A stretch of 64,000 nt of DNA from Raffaelea ambrosiae. Its lineage: Eukaryota > Ascomycota > Sordariomycetes > Ophiostomatales > Ophiostomataceae. The notes under the pieces were generated by a model, which was not told the origin of the DNA, ran no database searches, and worked only from the letters and a program-made list of their open reading frames with translations. Within the stretch, counting starts at the first letter, position 1; each line of letters starts with the position of its first letter. The position numbers were made by a program, and so were the translations under genes. The stretch covers positions 1 through 64,000 of the forward strand of contig PCDI01000003.1 in NCBI GenBank assembly GCA_002778195.1, read 5' to 3'. Positions 35,062 to 46,920 of the stretch are shown in pieces.

Positions 35062-37019
35062 GTTGGCGAAGCTGTGGTCGTTGGGGTGTCAGGGCAAATG
35101 CGGGACGGCGGACAGAGTGGCACGAAAAGAAGCGCGCGCGAGCAACGACGGGCAAGAAGGCCGTATTTTGGTTCGGGGTTTCACAGAAATGGCCGACGAA
35201 AATATGGCGATGACGAGCCGTATTCGCGATGCACTGGTGCACCGTTTGGAAAAGGGTTGGTGGTTCGCGATGGATGGTAGCGCGAAAAAGACGTGGTATT
35301 CGGAAAAAAAGGGTTGAAGAGCGACCGAAGAAAAGAAGGGCAGCCAGACAACGAAATGCGGCGAGTAATGGTGGTGATGCACGCGATGGGCCCGAGTAAA
35401 AAATCAACACAAGTGTCAAAAAAATAAAAACCCCGAACAAGTACAACAGAATATTGACACAATAATACAGCAAAAGCAGGAAAAGAAAACAATAAAGGAA
35501 GAGAAAAGTGACTGAAAAACAAGGTAAACTTTTTGGGTCCGGAGAGGAGACGTGTGATGTCGCCTGGTGATGAGGGACAGGGGTGGGTTTGGTTCGCGAT
35601 GGAGCGATGGGGCAAGGCAGACAAAAAAAATAAAAGGGAAGAGGAGAGGGAAAGAAAAGGGGAGAGGGGATTGGCGATGCGATCTATTGGCAATACGACG
35701 ACGATTTTTTTTTTTAGGGGGGGAAGGGACAGACTACACCAAAACCATAGGCGTCTCCAAAGCACCGACTTTCTAGGTAACGGTTGGCTGTCAGCGGCGG
35801 TTAAAGCAGAACAAAAGAAAAAAAAAAGAAAAAAAAAAAAGAAAAAAAAAAAAACAAGGCGCACCAAGAGCGACAGCGTGTGGGGAGCGAAATGGGACCC
35901 GTGCTTGCCAAACGAGACACAGGCACTGGCCAGCACCGCCACTTTCGAGATTCTGCACAGCCACAATACCGAACCTTGTCCCACCGACAGCCTTGCGGCT
36001 CTTGAGCGATGAGGTATTGCCACAATCTATCTCCAAGCACACAATGTATCCTGTCGGCACCAGGCTGCCATGAGGCTTTTTTGGGGGTTCTCAAGAATCT
36101 CTCTATGTTTCTGTCTTGCATATCTCTTCAATTAAAAAGGGTCGTAAAATAAACTAAACAAAGTAGGCTTTGCCACCCATCCCTCTTCCTATCTGCAAAG
36201 AACGCCATGCTATAAGATTGTGTATGTGGTAACAAGCAAAAACAAAACAAAACAAAAGGTAAAACAGGGGGGATAGAAATTGTCTTCAGAGGGTGTATGG
36301 GTGTGTGCAGTTGCTCTACTCCGTCTTTCGTTCGCCGAAGGTTCTGCTCTCCGCTCGTGTTTCCCCCCACCAGGCTTCCCTGGGAAGTGATTAGGCGTCA
36401 GTGTGTTTTCTCTCGCTCTTACCGGCATTTGAGAGGAAGGATACACAGAGACATCTGCCCGAAAAGAAATGCTGTGCCGACCCCAAATACCTATGGCTGG
36501 TTGATTGGCCGGTTTCGATGTCCCCTCGTCGACTCAACCATATTCCCAGTTCCCAGTAGACCCGATATGCGACCCAGTGCATATACGACGTAGCTTCTAC
36601 CATTACAACAACGATGCAGGTAGAACAGAACAGAAACGCGAAGCGAACAAAGAGACAACAAAGGGTATAAGGGGTTGGGTCTCGACACTGTGGCGTTATC
36701 GGCACAGCGGAGAGATCTTCTTCCTCGTGATGTAAGAAAGCAAGAACAGGCGGGCAAGGTGTCGGGGGCGGGGAAGGGGGTGGAAATCAAATGTATAAAG
36801 AAAGACTCATGAGGGGAGGGGGGCAATGGGAGTGGGTGAGTGAGCCTCTCTAAAAGGGGTTCGAGTAGAGCCCGGAAACTGCATGGTTGTGGACATTCGC
36901 AGTGTTTTTTTTTAAACAAAAGGCACGATTCCTCTTCGACTTTGTTGTGACAGTAGTGAAATGGCGCGCTGCTTTCGCCGGCGCTCGGCTTCACTGTATA
37001 TCAGGACAGACGTGTGTGA
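35062..37019. other. Intergenic region with A-rich tracts
   Basis: This contains the promoter and leader of the minus-strand low-complexity gene, and the 3' UTR of the ICE2 gene at its right end. A/G homopurine runs lie at 35819-35853. A T run with following G run is at 35706-35723. No gene or RNA is recognised. Confidence 0.5.
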
Positions 37020-38598
37020 TCAGTCCATCTTCCAGTGGTTTGTCAGATGTCCGTCCATGTCGTCGTTGCCGAGGTAGAGCTCGACGGTGTAGAGAACCAT
37101 GACGCCGACGACGTTGATCCAGCGCCAGGTTGTGCCCCCAACGTCGGTGCCCCGCAGCGTCCAGCCAGCTTCGTCGCCAGTGTTGGACACAGTAAAGTGC
37201 TGGAGCAGCAAGCTGGTGTAGACAGCAATAAGGATCGAGGCCGAGAACCACGACAGGAAGCCAAGCAGCTTGCTCGCCGTGTCCGAGTCCTCGAGGGTGG
37301 GCTCCTGCATGAGGGCCCGGGCACCCGACTCTCGCACAGCCGGGATAATCCGCGTGGCGCAGTAGAAGACAATGATGCGGTAGGTGAGAGATATTATCAC
37401 AGACGGCGTGATCGTCTGGAAAGCGGCATAGAGGAAAGAGAGAGCAGTGCTGACGGCGTTGGGCAGGCTGCTCAGGAGGTGGACGAGAGTCGAATAGGAC
37501 GCCATGATGATGGGTGGTAATGGCGGGAACTCGGGCTGTGGAGGGTGTTGTGCAGCGGCAGCAGCGGCCCGTGCAATGGCTTCTGGCGACGACGGTTGGT
37601 AATCGGTGAATATCTGGTAGACGCAGAGGACAATGTAGGCAAAGAGCAGCGACGACTCGACGGGATTTCCGCGCCCGGTTCCTATGCCGTACGCGGAAAG
37701 GAAGACGGCCGACGTCATGGTGGCGCCGATCAGAATGGCATCGCTGTTGTCGAGCTGGGGGAAGCGCGCCACCCTCCAGAGAAAGTACACAGCGGAGGAG
37801 ATGACTGTGCCCGAGAAGACAAGGAGGATGATCTGTGGACAAGATGACACGTTAGAGAGGGAGAGAGAGAGAGAGAGAGAGATCGCCTTCGTAAAATGGC
37901 ATGTGAAAGTGATACAAGACTGGGGCTGCTGGTATGGTATGAAGATAAGCCAAAGCAACACCAAACGGTCAACTTACCACCCAAAGATCGCTTCGACTGC
38001 GATTCACCAAGTATCGCGTGATCTGTCCAGACGCCTGGATGACAAGTAGGCTGCAGAAGCCCTCGAGGAGCTGGAAGACGGGGCTCGAGTAGCGCAGCGA
38101 CATGTCCCAGCCACCCAGGGCGATGGTCTCGACGACACCGCCGGCACCAAAGAACCAGTCCCGCCAGCTGGTGCCTGCAGGACGGCTGGTGAGAATGCTG
38201 CGCAAGCCCGCGAGGCCCTGCTCGGCAGTCAAAGGGTCTGTGCTGCCCCCAGCTGCATTGCTGCCTCCTGTCACATGCGCCACAGTGCGCGCAACCCAGT
38301 CGGTGCTGCCTGCGTCGACCGAGAAGCGGCTCAGAGCCCAGATCAGTAAAGTGGGCAGGATGAACCACTGCGAGATGCGCAGCAGTCCAGCAACGGTCCA
38401 CCGGATGCTGCGGGCTTCAGGCGGTGTGGCGATGCGGACGGCAATCTTGATGGCCGAGTAGATGATGTAGTATGTGAAGAGTGATAGGCTGTACGCCAGG
38501 CCGGCATCGCGGCCGCCGACATCAAAGGCGATGGGTATGGACAGCACGACAGTGAGGATGAAGAAGGTGCTGAGCAGCGCACGGAATATCCACAACAT
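37020..38598 (-). CDS. ICE2: Ice2-type endoplasmic reticulum membrane protein
   Basis: Ice2 is an integral ER protein linked in yeast to cortical ER inheritance and to channelling lipid-droplet diacylglycerol into phospholipid synthesis. Two exons (38598-37978 and 37832-37020) give 477 residues. The start MLWIFRALLSTFFILTVVLS is a membrane segment, and about eight to ten further hydrophobic helices follow. Family wording includes IPIAFDVGGRDAGLAYSLSL near the N-terminus, SSPVFQLLEGFCSLLVIQ before the splice site, and a C-terminal WRWINVVGVMVLYTVELYLG. The loop before the middle helices carries an alanine run and Pro-rich PPQPEFPPLPP. The intron contains a CT tract, seen as GA repeats at 37860-37882. 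On the sense strand the leader is C-rich because of a poly-G/poly-C run at 38656-38668. Confidence 0.87.
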
Positions 38599-40722
38599 GG
38601 CTGCTGAGTTGTGTCTGCGGAGACTGATAAAATGAGGAAGGGGGAGGAAGAGGGGGGGGGGGGGGGGAAGAGGGGGGAGGAGGGGAAGAGCTGCAAGAGA
38701 CAAGCTTGTCCCTTGCCGTGATGTCAAGAAAGAAGGGCAACGAGCGCGCGGGAATGCGCGCACCGCGCACTCTCGCTCTTCTGTTCAGTCTTGTTCTTTT
38801 TTCTTTTTTGCTTTTTTTTGGATTGCTCTGGACGGTTTGAGTCCCCGAACAGGAATCTTTCGGTTGTTCCGTCTCGTTTACGGAGAGACGTGCATGCTCT
38901 TCGACGGGAACTCGCTATAGGATTTCCGTGTACGCGATTTTTTCGGTCTGGCGGTGCACGGCGGGTTTGTGCGGTGGGAAGCTCGGCAGCCGTGCCTTGA
39001 GGTCGCCGGGGTTGTTGGTTGCGTGTGCCTGCCTCGTCGTTTTCGCTTGGTGGACAAGACAGCCTTGCAAGCTGTTTTGCTGGCAAGATAAAAAAAGGAG
39101 GCAATCAAGAGAGCACGACCCTTTTCGTCAGTTTCGGTCGCTTCTGGCACTTCTGGCACGTCTGGCACAGACTGGCGGTCAGGACGAGCAAGTGAGGTCG
39201 GAGGTCGGTCACGTAGGGCGGTCGCGTCGGCGAATAGGGGGGAAATGCGAGTCGTTCGTTTTATTGATTGCCAGGCACCATTGTCACCTTTTTTGGTTGC
39301 TGTGGTCCCGTCTCTCGCGATCTGTCCGCCCCAGGAACAGCACAGCAGCGTGGTATTTGTGGCTGCAGAAAGAAAAACGCACAGAGAAAAGGCAACGAAA
39401 AAGGAGCGTGGGTCGAGCGGAGGGCCAGCGAGGTGCGGCGTAACGATGTGCTGGCAGAGAGGCGAGCTTGGTCTGTTTGGAAAGGGGAGGTTTTTTTGCT
39501 CTTTTCCAGTGGCAGACGAGGCCTTAATAGGGCCAAGTTGGAATTTCGTTCGTTCTTTCTACGCTAAAAAAAGTAGATTTAAATTGGGGGAGCCTCTGGT
39601 CTTATCTGGCTATCTTCACGTGCTAGTGACGCAGCGGGGGAGGAAGGTGCCCGGCACGTTCTTGCTCAGGTATGGAAGGAGGGGACGACCACGACGATTT
39701 TGCGATCTGCGGCGAGGAAACAAAAGGGGGGAAAAACAATACAGAAGCCTCCGAAGCAAGACAGGAAACTGTACAAACATCATAGGGAACCAGCCATGCA
39801 CGGATCCACGCTTCTGAGGGTCCAGACAGGCCATGGATTGCCACAACTTGGACAAATGGAAAAAGAGCCAAAGAAACGAACGACGGGGAGAGGAATTTTC
39901 ACGGCCGATTCTCCACGACTACAACAGATTGAGGATAATCAAGCGTGCCGGATTCGTGGCCAGCAGTCTTGGCAGTCGCGTGCCCTTTTCCACTCCCCTT
40001 TCCACTCTACTAGTTCTCATTTTCCCTCTCTGTAGCTCTTTTGAGCCTGCAGCCGTCTTGGAAAAGGGCACGATACGACTCCAGGAGCCGATCTGCTGCG
40101 GCCGGCATGGCGCTACAAGATGGCGTCTTCTCGGGAGCATTGCGAGTGCTTTGCCGGGTCCGTATTGTCTGATTGGGGGGCGCTGGCTGATAGGGTGCCT
40201 CGAGGACCGTCTAGAGCCCTGTCTAGTTCGGACATGTCCGTGTCAGTGCAGCTGGACCCGTGCTGGGCTAAAGCTNGGGGGGGGCGCTGTGCCAGGGCCT
40301 ATCGCACTCACTGTTTCTGTCACAGCCTGTCTGCCCCAGTTGGCTCAGCTGTTAATAGCGGCCACACAGCAAGCTCCCCAGTCCCACTTTTCCTGCCCAA
40401 TACCACGCCTTGCGTATGCCACAGCTGAACTCTGGGGCGGCCTATGGGGCATCCCTGGAGGCCTGGAGGCCTGGAGGCACTGCCGCAATAGGAAAGCACT
40501 ACTTGTACCCAACTTCAGACGAAAATCTTTTTGGGCGGGTCATACTAAGTTCGTAATTCTTCGTTAAAATTATCGCTATTGTTACATGGAAAAGCATGCA
40601 TGGAATTTTTCGTCATGCTGCAACGGGTACCAGCGCCCGTTTTCCCGTTTTCCCGTCTGCACGTTTTCACATTTTTACGTTTTCATGTTTCCATAGACCC
40701 AACGCCCTGCCCCATAGCTGCC
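38599..40722. other. 2.1 kb intergenic region with a G homopolymer and one ambiguous base
   Basis: A G run lies at 38656-38668 near the ICE2 start, in its leader. One N occurs near 40276, next to a G run. Frames are short and overlap on both strands; none looks conserved. Confidence 0.5.
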
Positions 40723-42204
40723 TCAATTCCGCCGGCCGTAGCGCTCCCGCTTGACAGCCATGGCCTGACTCTCGGCGGCACTCCGATTGCTGGGAGGCCC
40801 GTTGCGGCGGTCAGTGCCGGCGGCGTCGACATCAATGTCCTCTGGGTCCTCAATGTCGGAGGTGGCAGCCGTCTCGTTACGACGCTGATCCATCTTCTCC
40901 GCACGCTCGATCCGCCGGCGCATCACCTTGTCAGGGACCAAATTGGCCATGGAGAGAGTCTGGTAGGTCAGTATATATAGACTTTTTTTCAGACGGGGAT
41001 TGAATAGGCGCAAGGAACAAGAGAGAATCCAAAACATCACACATCACAACTACCAAACACAAAAACTCACCCGGTCACATCCCGTCTGCGGACACTTTTG
41101 CGGCCCTGTCTGCAAGTACTCCATAATGCCGCGGCGCTCGAACGTGTGGTTGCACAGCGTGCTTTTGTAGGGGTCCGTCATCGTGATCAGCATCAGCGGG
41201 CACTTGAAGCTGATAACTTCGCGCGCTACAATAAGGTCGTCGTCGCCATCGTCGCCTCCAGCACCAGCACCATCCGCACCCGATGTCCAGTTGGGGCCAT
41301 ACAGTGCCGGCTCGCCCGTGGCTGTGTTGAACCATGCCGCTGCGTCCGGCAGAGGCACATCGCCGTCCGGGTACTCGGCATCGTGCCACAATTTCTTGAA
41401 CGCGATGTAGTCATTGTTGAGGCCGTACTTGCGGTGCGCGTCCATCTGAGCGTAGTCGGCCGCACGCGTGTCGCGTGCCAGCTGCATCTCCTGGACAGCA
41501 CTCGCTGGCTGCGGCCCGTTGTGGTTGTCGTCGTCGTCTTCCTCTTCTTCTTCTTCATCCTCCTGGTCCTCTTCGCTCTCGTGATTGACGTTCCCGTTTG
41601 CTTGTCGCCGCGCCTCTGCCCGCTGGGCACGCGCTCTGGCCCGCTCCTGACGCTCAATATCGCGCTGCTGCTGCCGTCGCTGATCCTCTTGACGCCTCAC
41701 CGCGATCTGCTGTGCCGTGGTCTGTAGCACGTCCTGGTGGTCCTCCAGCTCGACCTGCATGTCAATGTTGAGCCGGACCTTGCGCTCGATGGTCTTTGTT
41801 AGAGACGGCACCTCAGCAGCCAGCTTGGTGACTGCCTTGTCAATCTCCACTTCGACCCTGGATGGTTGGTCGCCACCGCGCTCTTGTCTTCGTTCGGTGA
41901 TGGTCTGAAGCTCCGCCTTGCGATCGCTGTACAGATCATTGACGCTGCCGATCGTTTCGCGCAGCAGCTCTGCCGACTTTTTCAGATTGATGTCGTATGC
42001 ACGAAACAAGCTATGATTTGCGGCGATCTGGTTGAAAGCATGCGCCGCCTCTGCATTCAAAGGCAGCTCCAGCGGCTGGTACGGGGGCAGGTCATCGTAG
42101 TCGGGAGGTGGCGTGGGGGGTGAATCTTTCCGGTCGTCTGCATCTTCTGTTGCCGTCCTTCGTCGCCGGTTTGGCTGCACGAGCAGCCGTCTGCGGGTTG
42201 ACAT
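40723..42204 (-). CDS. NSE2: SUMO E3 ligase Nse2/Mms21, SP-RING subunit of the Smc5/6 complex
   Basis: Nse2 docks on the Smc5 coiled coil and sumoylates repair and cohesion proteins. Two exons (42204-41071 and 40959-40723) give 456 residues. Residues about 55-200 are helical (including NLKKSAELLRETIGSVNDLY) and would form the Smc5-binding region. An R/Q-rich coiled coil and an acidic run (EEDQEDEEEEEEDDDD) follow. The SP-RING is complete: CPLMLITMTDPYKSTLCNHTF starts at C335 (quoted in part), with C351, H353, C371 and C376 as metal ligands, and TLSMANLVPDKVMRRRIE after the splice. The intron donor CGG|GTGAGT and acceptor TACCAG keep the frame. I chose the ATG at 42204 since upstream sequence has no conserved wording. 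At 456 residues it is longer than yeast Mms21, mainly because of the linker. Confidence 0.92.
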
Positions 42205-43913
42205 CGCTGCTGCGTTATCTGTGAGAGTCCTTTGTAGCCCTTTGGGTAGGCTTCGAGGGAGTCCAGATACGGTCCCAAGACTGAATCTAGTCGTCGATCG
42301 ACAATGCTGTCGACAAGTGTGAAATTCGTCGCAATGTCTGGCCTGGATGTGGTGTGAATTGCGGGCGGAATAGTCGTCACTTTGATGGGCAGAGGGGAGA
42401 AGACGCGTCGAAGGCTGCCATCGCGTTTTACGCAGGTGGGGTTTTGGCATGGCGGGGTTAACAACTATTATTGGCCAAGCCCACTGAGCAGTGCCATTTG
42501 CGGTCACAGCTTTGCGACACAGCCAAAGTGCGATATCATAGCTGTTTATCCCTGACCAACTGTCAGCCTCAACCGTACTGTTTTTTTATTTGCTCTTGAA
42601 AGTTGACAGGGAGAAGCAGAAGAGGCAAAATGTGGGCAGTGGATGCCGCCCTCGCCACGCCTTCTCTCCTACCAAAAATGCTTCGAATTGCCAACACCAA
42701 TGATATCATGCCGTACCAGACTGCCAGGCTAGGTTGTCAAACCTGACACTCCTTGCTCTGATCCACTTGGCCTTGGAGGGTTGTCGGGTGGCTGCCATTT
42801 TCCAGCTCGAAGGGCGCCGGGGGGTGGCACTTTCAGGTCACCGATCGATGGCCGTCTCTGAGATCCCGACGGCTTTCTCCACAACCACATCTGCATGACA
42901 GCCCTGCTGCCAATCAACACCCACAAGCGGGAATACGACACCCTCAACTCGACATGCACAGAATGTTCCAGCTCTTTGCTGGTCAGTTTGGAGTTTCCCG
43001 TGGTCTGACGGCATCTAAATGGGAATCTCACGATCAAATTGTCCAGAACAAGTAGTGTACACAATCCCTCACAGGGTGCTTCTCCTACTTTAGTTATATG
43101 CTCGATTTTGTTCTCTGCTGCGTAGCCAGGCTTGACAATTCCGAGCTGCGGCTAGGGCATATATGCATCGAACGCTCCGAGTGGGCGTAACTAGACAAGC
43201 AGCCACTAATACGAGAGGGGCCAAACAGAACCCCAAGCTAGTTTCCTCGATCTCGCCTCCTGTGCAACTTGCCAGAGATCTGATCAGCAAATATCCCTTG
43301 CCAGCAAACCGTCCACACACATACACTTCAGAATTGTTTCTCTGTCCGCATAACCGAGGAACTTGTGCACCTGCTCCCATTTTCGGTGCATCTGCTCCGG
43401 TGGATTTCTACAGAGCTGGTATGAAACTCTTGTTTCTGTACTTGTGGAACTCGTGTGAAAGTCACCCCTTGCCAAAGTCTAGAAATGGCTTATCTCAACT
43501 TTCCCATCTCTTCAACAATAGTGATCTCCGCCAACGACCCGATTCGCGTGCCTTGTTTTATTTTATTTTCATGCATTATTCTACTATCAATATGGGCTCA
43601 ACACTATTGGCTGGTGCTATGTCTGCACCTATATGTACGAGTATATGTTCTAGGTCGGTTCTTTGACTAGTTTCTGTCTCTTCACATCTTATTCCCAGAT
43701 ATCGAAACATGCATATGGCATGATACGAACTGGGCTGTGGTACTTTTTTTTCTTTTTTTCTTTCTCTTAACTTTTTCTATGCCAGAAAAAGAAACGACTG
43801 GACTCACAACCCAAAATAACCAAGTATAATTAGGTATTAAACAGGACGTGAGTACCGGTCGAACATGACATGGCACCCCAAGCACCAACTTCGCAATTTC
43901 TTTGCCAACAAAC
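42205..43913. promoter_or_regulatory. Divergent upstream region of NSE2 and the vivid-like gene, with GATC sites
   Basis: Light-response elements bound by the White Collar complex contain GATC pairs, with GATCGA as a common core. This region has GATC at 42843 (GATCGA), 42862, 43032, 43249, 43277, 43282 and 43523; the pair at 43277-43285 reads GATCTGATC. That is about the number expected by chance for this length, so only the arrangement is suggestive. The vivid ATG lies at 43914. No other gene is visible. Confidence 0.35.
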
Positions 43914-44680
43914 ATGGAGACAGTTCATGAGAAAGAATCTGGCGAAATTCAGCCAACTTCACCTCCAGGAACATTACCAACCATGATAGCAACTACAAAT
44001 CACTACCCAGCAGCTACTGGCTCGCTGGCCTGCCAATGGACGGTACCTAGTACTCATAGGGACGTCTTCTATCCTGGAATATATTGCCCAAGCGGCTTCG
44101 ATATTATGAAAGTTCTTGTACGATGTTTCTGAGGCGCAAGCCGAAATTTTCTCATTTGTTTATTTTAGTCTTCCCCCAATACTGACTGAAGATTGGTTTT
44201 CAGTTCTACGTGGCCGCACGTCCAAACCCCCAGATTTATCTCGGCCCTGTCGACACTTCCTGCTCGTTCGTCGTCTGCGACTTACAGCTCCCTGATACCC
44301 CCGTCGTCTATGTCTCCGACCCGTTTCTGCTGTTGACTGGATACACCCGAGAAGAAGTTGTTGGCCGGAACTGCCGGTTCCTTCAGACACCACCGTCCTA
44401 CAGTCCCGCCCGCGATACGAGTCAAGTAGCGCCACCAAAGCCGCTCATAGACAACCACATACGAAGTTTCATCCGTCAGGTAGTCGAGTACAACATTGAA
44501 GCACAGGTGCAGGTGGCCAATTATCGCAAGGACGGCACCGGGTTCTACAACCTGCTGACCCTGATCCCTATTCCTTGGGATGAAGATGTCTCGGCACAGA
44601 ACAGCAGTGACAGCAGTCCACCACAACGCACACACCGCTACTGCGTCGGGTTCCAATGCAACTTGGGAAACATACAATGA
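43914..44680 (+). CDS. vvd: VIVID/ENVOY-type LOV-domain blue-light photoreceptor
   Basis: VVD-type proteins bind a flavin, form a cysteinyl adduct in blue light and damp the White Collar response (photoadaptation). Two exons (43914-44117 and 44204-44680) give 226 residues. The flavin-binding signature GRNCRFLQ is at 122-129 with the adduct cysteine C125. Before it come the VVD-type N-cap PSGFDIMKVL and RPNPQIYLGPVDTSC (residues 73-87). A VVD-style insertion of about a dozen residues follows the signature. The second half NYRKDGTGFYNLLTLIPI and the end CVGFQCNLG complete the PAS fold. There is no second domain, which separates it from WC-1. The splice falls exactly where the helix joins the core, phase 0. 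The start is the first in-frame ATG; the extended, poorly conserved N-terminus is usual. Confidence 0.94.
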
Positions 44681-45234
44681 GGGGAGTTGGCTTATCTCTG
44701 TTGACAATGGAAATGATGACGGGGACTTACGATACCCGTACCATGGCGCGCCTTTCCCCTGAGATATGAACAAGCCGCGCAGTGAATTGAATCTCGGCCA
44801 GGTACCATGATTATCCGGCTGGTAAATACTTTTTTGGAGCTCAGCCCATATGTCGTGTCCGACTTAATGCATTTCGACTAGGGGTGAAAGTTACACTGGT
44901 GTCATTTTTATGTGGTTATTCCAATTCCGATGACAGGCTGGTGTTTATATATTCTCACTTTCTTATGCCTTGTTTTTTCTCATTTTGGTTCTATGACTGG
45001 CTATAATTCACGACAAGAATGAAAAGAAATAATGTTCAACAATAGGCCGCTTGTTTTGTATGTCCTGCTTTCGATATTCTTACTTGATGTATGGAACGAC
45101 AAAACCAGAGACCTTTGTACCAAGAGGGCGAAAATAATGACAACGGAAACCGAAAAGAAATTGAGGGAAAAGAAAGACGAGAATCCCGGCCAGGCCGTGC
45201 GGGTCTGTCCTTTGTTTCTTTAACTCTTTTCCAT
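44681..45234. other. Short region between two converging 3' ends
   Basis: AT-rich sequence between the vivid-like gene (+) and the GH7 gene (-). Contains only 3' UTR-like sequence. Confidence 0.5.
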
Positions 45235-46920
45235 TTAGGTGGCCGCGAAGGTCGAGTTGATAGGACCGAACTTGATGTTGGCTGTGCAAAGACAAGACAG
45301 TATGATTAGCAACCGAGTAATACAAACAAAGAAAACACGCCAAAATTAGCAATATCCACAAAATACGTACAGTAGATGACGGTATCGCTGGCCTGCTTGG
45401 ACTCGACATCGGTAGGCACACCAGAGCTAGTGTCGCAAGAACCGCGAGCCTTGCCGGGAGTACTGGGATCGGCGTCGGTTGGGTAAGTAGAGTCAAGCCA
45501 AAGCATGTTGGAGTAGTGCTGGAAATCAACAGGTTAGTATTATTTTTATTCAACCCGACCGTCTTCTCACTGGTCTTCCTCTCTTTCAGATTCCACTCAC
45601 ATCATCCCACAGAGACATGACGAGCACCATCGGACTGTTGACAGCCTTGGTGAACTGCTTGAGGCCGCCCTTCTCATTGAAGTGGTCATCATCGCCAAAG
45701 GCAATCTTCTGGGCCTTGCAGAAGGTCTCGTCGATTTGGTTGCCAGAGGTGCCGGCAATGGTCGACTGCGAGTTTGGAATGACCTTGCCGCCCTGGACGT
45801 AGAAGCGACGAATCGACTCCAGGTCGCCGTCCGCACCCTTGATGAACTGCGTCACCACAGTGAACTTGGACTTGGTATCAACCGTCATGCCCGGACCGTA
45901 GAAGTCCTTGACACCCTGGCGGTACGAGTTAAAGTCACAGCCGTCAGGGTCGCAGGTGCCGGCATAACGTGTCTCTGAGTAGGTGCCACCGCAGGAATCG
46001 CCCGTGCAGCGGTGCTGGCCAACCTCGTCGCAAGGGTGAGGGGTGTAGGCCGTGGAGATGGAGTTGGCCTCCCAGATATCCATCTCCGAGCAGCACGAAC
46101 CGTAGCCGCCAACACCCGCGTTCTGGTCGTTTGACGACGGGTTCCACTGAGCCGAGTTGGCCTCGCCGTTGATGAACTTGAGATCACGCGGGCACTGGGC
46201 GTCACAGTAGCCTGTGCCGTACTTGGCACCAGCCTTGTTGGTGGGGTACTTGCTCATACCACCGTCTTCGTCCATGGACACAAAGTACAGCGCACCATTC
46301 AGACCGCATCCCAGCTTCGAGACATCCACGTCAAAAGTGAACTCGTTGCCCAGAAGAGTGAACATCTGGTACTTGCTCTCGCCGGCCATCAGATAGAAGC
46401 GCGAGCCAATGTTGGTAGCTGCAGCGTACCCGTTCGGTTAGTTACGAATACACTTCTCATGATTGCATGCCTCTGTGACCTGCCATGCACTTACCATACT
46501 GGCCCTTGGTAACGAAACCAATCGTCAGGCCGTTGCCGCTGGTGGACGCTCCATACGTGGCCTTGTAGTCGGCACCTGCACCTTTGTTAGATGCCTCTTC
46601 CTTGTTTTACAGTTGCCAGGAGAACGCAAGTCGACACCCAACATACCATCAAGAGCACAGTTGCTGGCGCACGATGCTGCATCCTTGCAGATCGTCTCAT
46701 TCCATTTGTTGCCGGTGTAGCAGTTTGTATAGCCACCCTTGTCGTGCAGCCAGCGCCAGTTGGCGTCAATAGTGACCTCGCCATTGACAGTTGTGCAAGA
46801 GCCGGGGCTGGTGCACTTCTGCCAGGTCATCTTGGGGTGGGTCTCCGTGGTCTGAGTACCGACCTGCTGGCCAGCCACAAGGGCCAGAAAGGTCGAGAAA
46901 GCAGCAACGTTGGTGTACAT
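45235..46920 (-). CDS. GH7 cellobiohydrolase, catalytic domain only
   Basis: This secreted glycoside hydrolase cuts cellobiose from the reducing ends of cellulose. Five exons (46920-46647, 46575-46495, 46418-45601, 45518-45371, 45281-45235) give 455 residues. The signal peptide is MYTNVAAFSTFLALVAG, and the mature enzyme would start with Gln (usually pyroglutamate in this family). The catalytic motif EMDIWEAN supplies E230, D232 and E235, matching E212/D214/E217 of T. reesei Cel7A after signal removal. Many cysteines and LGCGLNGALYFVSMDEDGG are typical. The length and loop wording fit a cellobiohydrolase better than an endoglucanase. The C-terminus (SNIKFGPINSTFAAT) closes the core; no linker or CBM1 follows in any nearby frame. 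Fungal GH7 genes are usually induced by cellulose degradation products and repressed by glucose. Confidence 0.94.

Noticed and set aside
42205..42507. N-terminal extension of the Nse2 protein
   Set aside because: The frame is open but lacks conserved motifs, and the ATG at 42204 lies directly before the usual start of the protein.
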